Of a DNA stretch of 64,000 bases, positions 28,277 through 38,399 are shown one piece after another. The DNA lies in NCBI GenBank assembly GCA_030770545.1, contig CM061098.1:12755001-12819000 (forward strand), written 5' to 3'. How positions within the stretch are numbered: the stretch's first letter is position 1; each line of letters opens with the position of its first letter. Under the pieces are notes generated by a model. That model did no database searches. It saw only the letters and a program-made list of their open reading frames with translations, and had not been told where the DNA came from. A program made the position numbers and the translations under genes. The DNA comes from Macropodus opercularis (lineage: Eukaryota > Chordata > Actinopteri > Anabantiformes > Osphronemidae).

Positions 28277-31200
28277 TTCCCAATTTCACCCCGTTGTGTC
28301 CTCCTCTGCTCTCCTTTTCATTCTCTCTCTTGTCACCATTGCCATTATCGTCCCACTGTGTTTTCAGATGATTTTCAGCCTGACCTCATCTCTGGAGCAG
28401 GATAATTACCAAATGGGGACACTGTGTTTTAACAGTGATTTTGAGGTCAGCGACTCACTCGCTCACGTTTGCGGGTGTTTTGTGTTTTGTGTTCCGCGTT
28501 CCCTCCCTCGCCAGACGGGCCTCCGTGCATACATAAGTCTATACTGAGCTCGCTTTAGGAGGAGGACGAGTTGGCAGGGCACCGTTCATGCACTGCATCC
28601 TGGAACATTGCGTCCAGGCAGTGTTAGATGTTAAAGACTGGTGATTGCGGAGAATGTGGCATGCTTTTGCAGAATGCCAGCCTATTAAATACACTCATGC
28701 CAAAGCTATATTTACGTTCCAAGCGCTCTACGAAATTGCAAAGCAAAATGTACTGTACATTCTCTTCACTTAAAAAAACAACAACAAAACTCGACTTGGC
28801 TCATAAAATATATTTGAGAAATATACATATACATGCAGCTTCTAAGCGGCCACATGCAGCTTCCATTAGTGTGACCTGGTTAGGGGACGGTGTTGGAGCA
28901 GGTGTTCGTTGGGAGATGGGGCAGAGAGAGAAGGGTACCCTGCGCTAGTCAAGTGCAGGGCTAACAGGAGCTGGTATTCCACTCACCTTGAGCATGTAAA
29001 ACACTATCCCTGTGGACGCAGCATGAGGCCTGGGGGAAGGGGTCAAACTTTGCTTTCCTGCCTGGACATAGATCACATAACTGGGCCAACATGGAACCGA
29101 ACCTGCATCGGCTGTGGACGTGGACCTCTAGAAAAACCAACATCCAACATCCGTGCAGATTTTACTGGTCGTTTTCAAGGCAGAAATTCATCAGGACATA
29201 ACGAGGAAGGGGCCCCCCTAGCTGCCGTAACGTTTTAGCGCTATTTTTATTAAATCAGACCCATGTTTCACTCCACGCCCTGCGCTCCCCCGATTCATTA
29301 CCCATAACAGTCATCACTGGCCCTACGTGTCAGTTTGAAGGAGCAGCATTCGGGGAATGTAACTCATGTCGTACGTGCCTCGAGGTTGCCGCAGAAATTA
29401 AGCACATAGGTGTAAAGAAATGCCAGTCAGCCTCTCAGTGGCTTCTTGAGTCGAGCTCCTGGCAGCGTGCTGGCAAGGCCCCCGCGGCACAGGAATGCTG
29501 TGCCCATCTGTCAACACGGAGCTGCCTTCCCTGGCAGATGCCACAGAGAGGATTTTTGTAACCTGGCCCTGGGTGGATTTCATAACCTGGCCTGGCAGTT
29601 TAGCAGAGGACCTTGAGGCTGCAGAAAGATTAAGATGGAGCTGCGTACGTGACGCGTGTTCCTCTCAGCAAAATCTTGTGCTGCACTCTTTTCTCTGTGC
29701 CCTTTCCCTTCTCATCTCTCCCGTCTTGTCCTCCTCCTCTATGTCATCAGTGATGTTCTCTATGTGAGGTCTGAATGCACGTGGTGGAGCCAAGGAGACA
29801 CCACCTGAGTAATTATTCTGTCGGCCCAAGTCTCTCTCTCTTTCTCACACACAAACACAGACACACACATGCCTGACTTGCTGGGAACACAGGGTCTTGC
29901 TGTATCAGGCTTCCGTGGCAGAGGCAATTAGAAAAGTCCAGACAGCACAGGCTCTCTTCTCCTACTGTCCCCATTAGAAGGTGGGACAAGCAATGAGGAA
30001 ATATAGGAGGAGAGCACACACTGACACACACTCTCTCTCTCACACACACACACACAGTGGTGAGACTGGGACGTCACAGTGCCCCGTGCCTGTTAAGCAG
30101 ACTTAGGGTTTGACTAAAAGTATGATTAGCCCATTTTCTATGTCTTTTTTGGGGGGGTGGCCAAAGGTCAATGAGTAAGGTTGGTGTCTCTGAATGTGTG
30201 TCTTGATGAGCGGTAACATCTTTAATCGGACCCGAGCGCAGAGACCAGAGCTCTTCCCACGTCACCTTTGTCTCCGTGTGAATTATCCATCAGGCCGAGT
30301 GTGGTAATCAAGCTGCTCCAGCCAAGCCTTATTACAGGGTCGGTCATTTAGCCTTATTGGCGATGCTCTTACCTCACTGCTTGGTCAACTCCAGTTGCAT
30401 GGAAAACAGAGCGGTCAGCATGTTAAATGGGCCCATGGAAGCCAGGGTGAACTGAGAACTATGAAGTCACAAGCAGAGAGAGGCTGTAAACCTCAGAACG
30501 CGGCAGGGTCACTGGAGGACTCGGGTCCAGCGGTCTCACAATCATGAAACCAGTATTTACAAAGAGGAACAGATAGACAGATAGATATAATATCCCTCTA
30601 AAGAGCAATAACGTAGCTCCAGCCATCAACCCAGTTCATTAAATCAGAACATTCCTGACAGACTGAGACAGAATCACCGGTCAGCGAGTAGATGAGTTCC
30701 CTGAAATCTCTTCACTACAATTTGAATACAACTGAAGGTTCACTGATGTGAAAAAAATTCCTGAAGTGGCTTTAATTCATAATGACTTCGATGTACGACC
30801 ATGACGGAATAAACTATTGTGTGATGCTGCCCCCGTGTGGACACATTGCAGGCTAACGATGCCAAAGCCATTCATGTTAGTCTACTACAGCTGTGCTGTG
30901 ATGGAATTTCAAAATGTACCAGGCAGCTGAAAGGAAGTACAAAGCAAAAATAAATAAAAGTGTGAATAGTCACCTGGAGATTCAACTGTTCTGACTTCGT
31001 ACATGACGTGTGATGTTCCTACTTTCTGTTCATGGCTCTGAAAAAGCTTGAGTGGAAACCGTCCTTACTGTCCTGTTGTTTGTTTAATACAGGAAATTAC
31101 ATGTCAAGGTCATATTCATATAGTACCTATGACCACTCCAATATCTAGTTTTTCAGAATCCCTTAACTTTTTGTGAGTTGCTAGAGTGCTGCTTTAAAAT

Positions 31201-34200
31201 CCCAGCTGCATATCCTGCCCACATGTCAAACACGTCAACGTGGCACAACCAGTCCCCTAAAATCCATTCATCAGCTCATGAGCAATAACGCAGCGGTATC
31301 CTGCCACTGACCTCAAACATCAGCTGTAGAGGGCCGTAGACTAAACTAAAGCAGGCACAGAGTGAGAACCATCCTCTTTTGTCCCCCCCAGGGGCCTTAA
31401 CATCACCTTGAACTCGGCAGAAGGCCGTGTGAAGCCTTGCCAAAGCTATGAACATGACCTGAGGAGGGTGTGTGAGGGGCGAGGGGAGGCAGGTGGGAGG
31501 AGGGGGAGGACGGAAGATAGATGAAGGAGATGCTGCACACAAGACAAATGATGCACAGACAGATGGCACTCAACATCACTGCCACGGTCCGATGGTTCCA
31601 GTTACTATAACCGGATTCCAGACCAGTGGGTGCTCACGAGTTCATTCACGTCACGCCACGAATGACTTAATTATTATTTAATTATTTAATCTCTGCGTCT
31701 GTTTTCATGTTCAAATTCAACAATGGCATCAGAATGTGCAACGCAAGCGAAGAATGAACGGACGCACTTGTCTCTTCCTCCAGTGGCCACACGGTGGTGG
31801 TGAAGGCCAAAAGGGGAAGCGATGGAGAGGGACCAAACATTGAACTCATTGCCAGTAAACCACATCAATCACAGTCCAGTTACTAATATTACTGTACGTG
31901 AAACATTCAGGGTGCAGCATATGTGGAGACGCAGTTGCCAAGACCTGACCTTGGACTGGGAACAAACTGGACTGTATCAGCTACTAACTGATACATGTGG
32001 GGGGGTGGGGGAAAGGAAGCACACAGAGAAATATAATATATAATGAACTCTTCAAAAGAACGATGGAAAAACAGGTGGTGATATGAATTTCCTGTGTATC
32101 AGGCTACACATCTGCTGAGGCACACGAGAGCTGTTGTGTGACCGTAAATGGAACTAGTTCCGTGTTTATGCGTCCACTGAAACTTAATTACATTAATCCT
32201 GGGTCCAGATTTTGGTTAAACTGATATTTTAAGTTGAAGTCAGGTTGACGCTGCTTGTCACACAGTGACAGAGAATTTGTGTTTCAGCTAAAAATGGTAC
32301 TTTGGAATTCAAGATGTCTACCGAGCAGACAATTCACTGATATCCTCAGAATAAAATATAGTTAGACATGTATTAAATCTATTTATACAGCATCAGACTG
32401 AATGAATTGAAAAAGATCAGGTTCATTTCTGAATACTGGTCGTGTTTGGAGCCTTGCACACGCTTCGCTGCGGGGATTCACAAGCTTGTATTATGTTCTG
32501 CATGTGAAATGTTTATTTATTTAAATGGTGCTGTGAAATACTTACAATGAAGAAATTGAAATTTCACCACAAACGTGTCCAGTAAATATGAGAACAATGA
32601 GAGATATGGACAATTAGAGTAGAACATTGACGTCTGAACGCTTCCTCAGTGATTCCACATTGTCATAAAAATGCTAGTTTTTCCCCTCTGTTTAGATTAG
32701 TGTAAATCCTTCTGGACGACAGGCAGACGCATGGCTCTTCATACATCCAAACAAAGTTTCCAGTGGTTACAAATACATTTTTGTAGATTTCACAATTGCA
32801 GTTTCTCTAACTTTGCAAGAACTGGGGTAAGATTCACCAGTAAGACAGGGCTGTTGTTTTATTCTCAAGGTCATTAAGACACTTGATGAGTCGAATTCTT
32901 AAAACTCTTTTTTTCTTTAGACTTTGTGTATCAACACGAACAAAAATATCTCATTAAGTTTTAGCCTATTCTTGTATTTTATAAAAATATGTTTGTCATA
33001 TTTGTATATTGTCTATTTATCATGTGAATATGTGCTGCATGTACAGTACATTTACAGTTTGTATTTTATTTTATCTGTATTAGTATGTGTTTATAGGTTT
33101 ATGTAATTATGTTTGTTCACCATTATTATACCATTGTATAAATTGTATGTGTATTACTGTGGTAATGTTAATGTATGTGAATTTACATGTGACTGTCTTA
33201 TATCCAGACAGACACAGTTTGATTTTATTTGGCTTTGTTGACACTGATGAATTGAAATGTAAATCAATTCAACAATTATGTTGAAAATAAAAAAGTGACT
33301 GCATCTTATCCGGTTTGACTTTTTGTCTTTCCCATCTTTAACTTTAACGTTTGATACAAGAGAAATACTACACATCACCGCCGTGGCCAACCGAACGATT
33401 CCAGCAGTGAAGCACCGTGATGACTGCATCATGCTGTGGGAATGAATGAAGGAAAAAAATGCTCCAGATGTGCAAAGCTAACTGAGACCTCTTAAAAAAC
33501 CCAGAGCTTTAAAAGTTGACGTGAAAGAGGTGACTTGCACAAACAGTCGTTCATACTAAAGAGTTTTATGTAATAAAGCATGTAATCTGTTGTCAGGTCA
33601 ACGTTTAATTGACTGATAAAGGTTATCCGTGCTTTTGCTGATCGGCTTAACTGTCTCCTAAATATAAGCACATTCGTAGTTTTATGTCTGCAACACATTC
33701 AAGAGAAAAAAATGAAATGTGCTAATTAATGGACAAGGGCGTAATGAATAAAGAGGATCTAAAAAGCATAGCAAAAAAGTGCTTGCAAGCAAAGATCTCA
33801 GTGCATAAAGGTCAAAGACGGAAACCACTGTGCAATGTGATTGTGCTGCTGTAATAAATAGAACTGCATGACATCAGGGAACTGTTTTGGTTTCATGCAG
33901 CCTGTTGACACAACCACAGATGCAAACGTGAGTTCTGTGCAGAAACGCTGGTCCCTGGTATGATGATGTTCCCATCATATGAACTGGAAAACGTTTGAAA
34001 TATACAACAACTCTGTGCTCAGATCAAAATCCATGAGTCCGGATCTGACTCGTAATGAACACACATGGTGCATCATTAAGAGGAGAATCAGATAATGGCA
34101 TAAGCACAGACGGTTGTACCAGCAGGGAAAGGCAAATAATAACTTAAAGCATAATTATAAGAGAAAAATCATCTACCAGTTGAAGTGTGTTGCAGGCACC

Positions 34201-34774
34201 AATGTCAAATTGCTTTATACAAAATACTATTAGTTTTTCAGTGAAAACATTTATTCACAAGTAAACTAATCATTTTTGGTTTAATCTTACATTTTTGTTT
34301 TCTTTGCAAATTAGGGAAACATTTTTAATGCTTTATTTATTTAAATGACACCATAGAAACTCGATGAACAGTTAAGGTGACCATGACTCAATGGGGACGA
34401 ATTAAAGTCAAAACATCAGAAAGGAGTGAATACTTCATCGCAGGCCCCGTTTCTAATGCTACTAATGGACTGGTTTCCGATGTAAAGAGCGATTTTTTTC
34501 TTTTCCTTGCAGCCTCTCAACAGCGTAGGTTGAAAACTGGATTTATAATTTTGACACAATTCAGACAATTGGTTGGGATTTCTCTTGATGGACAGATCAG
34601 ATTAGTTCACTTGAAAATACGCAGGTAGATAATGGCAACAGTTTTCTTTTCCTGGAGAACGTGTCAAATAGTTTGTTTTGTCGTTTCTAAACGCGATTAC
34701 ATCTCCCTGAGTCAGTTCGGCCATAATGAGTCAAATTACCAAACAGTGGATTTTCAGAAACCCGACGCCTCCAG

Positions 34775-34825
34775 GCGAGAGAGAAAGAGAGAAATAGAGA
34801 GAGAGAGAGAAAGAAAGAGAGAGAG
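34775..34825. repeat. GA/GAAA-rich tract
   Basis: Imperfect purine repeat of GAGAGA and GAAA units about 2.1 kb upstream of the nkx2.5 start codon. It accounts for the Arg/Glu-rich open frame across it. Confidence 0.75.
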
Positions 34826-35163
34826 CACAGCCCGCTGCGCACTGTCTGAGATTCTCCGATGAAACTTTTTAGGTTAGAAACAAAGATATCAATTTGGATC
34901 TCAGGCAGACACACGCACGCACGCAGAAGCCTTTCGTACCGACACGCAGCCTCAAAATATACCCACCCGTTCGTGCAGCGGAAGTTTTTAAGCAACCTTA
35001 TCGGAGGCTTTATCTGAGTTGGAGATGTGCTGCAGAAAGACAGGTCAAAGGGGATCGCAGGGGTGCTGCAGGACGGAGCATTAGGGAAATGAAACACATG
35101 CCAGACCTGTCATGTTCGATTTACAGTTGACTGAATAGTTTACCAGTAGAGCTGAAGACCAGA

Positions 35164-35191
35164 TTTAATATGGATAAGTATCCATATTAAA
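35164..35191. repeat. Perfect 28-bp palindrome
   Basis: TTTAATATGGATA (35164-35176) is followed after two bases by its exact reverse complement (35179-35191). It lies about 1.7 kb upstream of the nkx2.5 start codon. It could bind a dimeric factor or extrude as a small cruciform; both are inference. Confidence 0.8.
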
Positions 35192-35526
35192 CAGAGAAGT
35201 TACTGTTCGCACGAAAAACCCTTTGAATGTAGATTTTTTTTTCTGCAATAAAGACAGGGACGCGTCAAACTGCTGCGAGACCAGCGGAGACCAAACTTTA
35301 TGAAAACATTTCGCCGCGTCTTGTGTATCAACCCGATGCGTTTACTTTATTTCGACAATTATTACAGCAAGAGCCGGGCCAGTGTTGACTCTCGGTGCGT
35401 CTGAGAAAGATTTCACGACCATTCATCAGCTCGCGAGGCGCACAAATAGTCTTTAAAACTATAAACACCATCACTGGGTCGGAGACAGGGGGACCCATTT
35501 ACCCTGTGGCTGCGCTAAACGCTGAA

Positions 35527-35576
35527 GATAAAACAAACGATAATACTGTCTGTCTCCTGTGACCGTCTCCACAGGC
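35527..35576. promoter_or_regulatory. Candidate GATA/Smad motif cluster A upstream of nkx2.5
   Basis: Two GATAA cores (35527-35531 and 35539-35543) are followed within a few bases by the Smad-type repeat GTCTGTCT (35548-35555) and a further GTCT near 35565. Cardiac enhancers of mammalian Nkx2-5 use GATA4 and BMP-activated Smad sites together. Function here is inferred only from motif proximity. Confidence 0.3.
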
Positions 35577-35935
35577 ATTAATAGCAGGTTTAGTGCCAAC
35601 CGCGCTGGGAGACACATAGGCTATGCGTCATTACGCACAGTTGACTCAACTTTACTACTGTCCGGCCAAATGACTTATCCATTGTTATTGTAAATCTATA
35701 AATTGCCGATTGTAGAGGCCTGCGTGATCGCTACAGGCCCCTGATCTAATTTTCCTACAGGCCAAGGCACATGTTCAAGTGTTCTGCACAGTTGGAGCTG
35801 CAGATTTTCAGGACATCTAAGAAACACTAAATAAAGTAACATAATTAGATGTTTTAAAGTGATTTATAGGTTAAAATTAGGTGTCATATATGACACTACT
35901 TTAGGATAACCTGGCCCGCAGCGTGGGTGGGAAGG

Positions 35936-35967
<32 letters not shown>

Positions 35968-35973
35968 AGTGTG
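35936..35973. repeat. GT-rich repeat, interrupted
   Basis: GT microsatellite with interruptions (GCGT, GAGT) about 0.95 kb upstream of the nkx2.5 start codon. Confidence 0.8.
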
Positions 35974-36011
35974 TGTGCGTACGTGTGCGCGCGCAGGTTT
36001 GTTGTCATCTG

Positions 36012-36038
36012 TTATCACGTCCCGATAAGACAGACAGT
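36012..36038. promoter_or_regulatory. Candidate GATA/Smad motif cluster B upstream of nkx2.5
   Basis: An inverted GATAA (TTATC, 36012-36016), a direct GATAAG (36024-36029) and the Smad-type CAGACAG (36031-36037) lie within 27 bp, about 0.9 kb upstream of the nkx2.5 start codon. The combination resembles known BMP-responsive cardiac elements. No conservation or binding data are available from this sequence alone. Confidence 0.35.
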
Positions 36039-36637
36039 GGCTCCAGAATCTCTTGGAGGCAGACAGCAGAGTGTGTCGCTCCTGGTTTCAGGTTCCACGT
36101 TCAGGGACCCAACCTGTTGTCTGTTCCGTTTCCCGTCGGATGAGAGACAGACCGACACCCCCCAAAAACAACAAACAGGCGCGTGATCAGGTTTATCAGA
36201 CATGCCGACCACTGTCAGTTGCCCCCCGGTAACCTAAATAATGCACGTTGTGGCTTATTCGTTGTTAGTACATCAGCTGGTTGTGCGCTAAGTTTGATAG
36301 ATGATTTCTCTTGGGGTTTGGAGATGCGTGTAAACATACGCCCACAGACTGAGCGGGTAGAAATAAGTGAAAAAGTGCTTCCGTTGCGCGTAATGAAGTG
36401 AGCTACAAAGCTGGAAATATAGCACTGGGTATAATTTAATTTAGAATTTTAATGAATCAGGTTCATTCTGGGTCAAGGCAGAAACCGATCTAAGAACATG
36501 TTTAGCTTTGATTAGAGAACAGCGTGCGATTCAATATACAGGCCTATGGGCAACATCACGCACCACATGCATCGCTTCATCACGTCATAAAATGGGAGTC
36601 GCGCTGGTTCCATAAAGATTGGTCCCACTGACTCCCA

Positions 36638-36693
36638 CCTCCTCCTCCTCCTCCTCCTCCTCCTCCTCCTCCTCCTCCTCCTCCTCCTCCTCC
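36638..36693. repeat. (CCT)n trinucleotide repeat upstream of nkx2.5
   Basis: About 18 CCT/TCC units form a pure pyrimidine tract some 210 bp before the nkx2.5 start codon, probably in the 5' UTR or core promoter. It reads as poly-Ser in the frame of nkx2.5 and poly-Arg on the other strand, but no in-frame ATG precedes the real start. Confidence 0.9.
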
Positions 36694-36903
36694 CTGCGTC
36701 ACCGGTGTAGGAGAGAGAGGTCAAGAAAAAAGTTTGGAGACAGAGTTGACATTCAAAATGCACACTTCACTCAGGATCAGCCCGCTGTACCAAACGAATA
36801 CTTAAAGCCGGTAAATATTACCAGGAAGGAGAGGGAGGTTGTTGACATCGTTTTGTTGCCTCCATATGACAGGTTAATAGCTTTACTTTCTGAGTTCTTG
36901 GCA

Positions 36904-38399
36904 ATGTTTCCCAGCCCCAGCACGTCCACTCCCTTCTCTGTAAAGGATATATTAAACCTGGAGGGCGATGACATGATGGTGTCTTCTCTGGACGTTTCTT
37001 CTCGTATGGACTACTGCACCGTGCCCGCCTCCTCCTCCTCCTCCTCCTCCTGCATGCTGGCCCGCCTGAAGCAGGAGCCTCTCCGGAGCATGTCGTCCGT
37101 TGACGCCGCCGCAGCCGCGTCGCTGTTTGGAGAAGACCCCCACGAGTCCAGAGCAGGCAGAGGCAACACACTCCACTACACCAGTGCTTTTTATGGGAAA
37201 TCCCCGATAGAGATGGATTTAGGAAAAGATGGGAAATCAGACCCTTTTGAAGGGAAACGCAGAAAAGGTGAGTCCATGAGAGGACGTTTCATTTTGCAGG
37301 CCTGCGTGAGATAATGGGCCCAAATCACTCGCACTGTTTGGTTTGTGCAAAATGGACCAAAACGCAGCTAAAGCAACGCGGTCTGACAATTCTGCGCCTG
37401 GGTGTGAACATCTTTAACTTTTTTAAAGCAGCTATAAAACCTCGAGTTGACTGTCACCGTATTTGAAGGCCTGCAGTATTTAAGATGTATTAAAATATTT
37501 CAAATGGACCGCTTACATCAATTAATGTATCAAATGCGTGTCAAAGGTCCTTTTACAGAAACCTTTCTTAAACGTATCCTTTGGAGGCCAAGGGATTTGA
37601 ACTACCAACGTTGGCAAAACTGCGCACCTCCTCTAAACAGAACAGACCTAGACTATATAACGTGGTAATATTAGGAGTTTTGGGTTCGTTTGTATAACTT
37701 TAAAAAGCTTTAATGCAAAACGGGAAATTAAAACTGATCTGTGTGCAGCACTTTGGCGTCGCTTTTTCAAAACTTTCCTTTCACCTTTCACCAGAGGAGT
37801 TCAGTCCTCCTGAGGAGCCCGCGGAGGACGTAAAAAACGAGGATTCGGACCGGCCCAAGCCCCGGAGACGCAGAAAGCCGCGGGTCCTCTTCTCCCAGGC
37901 GCAGGTGTACGAGTTGGAGCGCCGCTTCAAGCAGCAGAGGTACCTGTCCGCTCCGGAGAGAGACCACCTGGCCGGGGTGCTCAAACTCACCCCGACCCAG
38001 GTGAAGATATGGTTCCAGAACAGACGGTACAAGTGCAAGCGGCAGAGACAGGACCAGAGCCTGGAGATGGTGTCCCTGCCGCCGCCCAGGAGAGTGTCGG
38101 TGCCGGTGCTGGTGCGGGACGGGAAGCCCTGCCTGGCGGCAGACACGGCCGCCTACAACCCCTCCTACAGCATGGGCCACATAAACCACTTCACTTACAA
38201 CAACTACCCAGCTTTCAGTAACTACCCCAGCACCGGCTGCAACTCGAACTATGCGTGTAATTACCCCGCAGCCACGATGCAGGGATCCTCCAGTAACGGG
38301 AACTACATGAACTTTGGGGTAGGAGACCTGAACCACGTCCAGAACACGTTCTCCACCGGTAACGGGGTGTCTTCATTACACGGCATCAGGACATGGTAG
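36904..38399 (+). CDS. nkx2.5: Homeobox protein Nkx2.5 (2 exons)
   Basis: Exons are 36904-37267 and 37795-38399 (969 nt, 322 aa; human NKX2-5 has 324) around a 527-bp GT-AG intron. Nkx2.5 is the nuclear NK2-class transcription factor of cardiac progenitors, acting with GATA and T-box factors. Seen in order: N-terminal MFPSP and TN (tinman/EH1-like) motif FSVKDILNLE (11-20); poly-Ser (43-49); LKQE at K56, matching the SUMO site at human K51; homeodomain (145-204) with WFQNRRYKCKR including the NK2-specific Tyr at homeodomain position 54; the NK2-specific domain around RRVSVPVLVRDGKPC (220-234); and a Tyr/Asn-rich C-terminus ending HGIRTW. The start is the only ATG in a frame open far upstream and matches the family N-terminus. 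Position between bnip1 and stc2 favours nkx2.5 over nkx2.3 or nkx2.7. Confidence 0.98.

Larger units (their letters stand above)
15501..34370. other. Gene-free interval between stc2 and nkx2.5, middle part
   Basis: No supported gene. It contains a 48-bp two-unit repeat (15504-15600), a perfect hairpin (16087-16123), GT repeats at 26872-26894 and 27764-27792, a CT repeat at 28249-28276 and smaller GA/CA tracts near 18635, 29830 and 30030. An AT-rich block at 32900-33290 ends in AATAAA followed by a T-rich stretch. Non-repetitive AT-rich segments near 22640-22770 and 24900-25100 could be conserved noncoding DNA, but I cannot test that. Confidence 0.55.
34371..36903 (+). promoter_or_regulatory. 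Upstream flank and putative promoter of nkx2.5
   Basis: This 2.5-kb stretch before the nkx2.5 start codon holds no other gene. It contains a GA-rich tract (about 34775-34825), a 28-bp perfect palindrome (35164-35191), two GATA plus Smad-type motif groups (35527-35576 and 36012-36038), a GT repeat (35936-35973) and a (CCT)n tract (36638-36693). An inverted CCAAT (ATTGG, 36618-36622) and a TATA-like CATAAAA near 36585 are weak core-promoter candidates. The transcription start is not visible directly. Confidence 0.4.

Noticed and set aside
36512..36763. Poly-Arg open frame on the minus strand
   Set aside because: Pure product of reading the (CCT)n repeat on the opposite strand; no homology.
36619..36903. 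N-terminal extension of Nkx2.5 with a poly-Ser stretch, in frame with the real start
   Set aside because: The frame is open but contains no ATG before 36904 (it opens at a TTG), and the family N-terminus MFPSP starts at 36904. It is leader or promoter sequence crossed by a CCT repeat.
36904..38399. Alternative identity nkx2.3 or nkx2.7
   Set aside because: The MFPSP start and position between bnip1 and stc2 fit nkx2.5; the paralogues have different neighbours.
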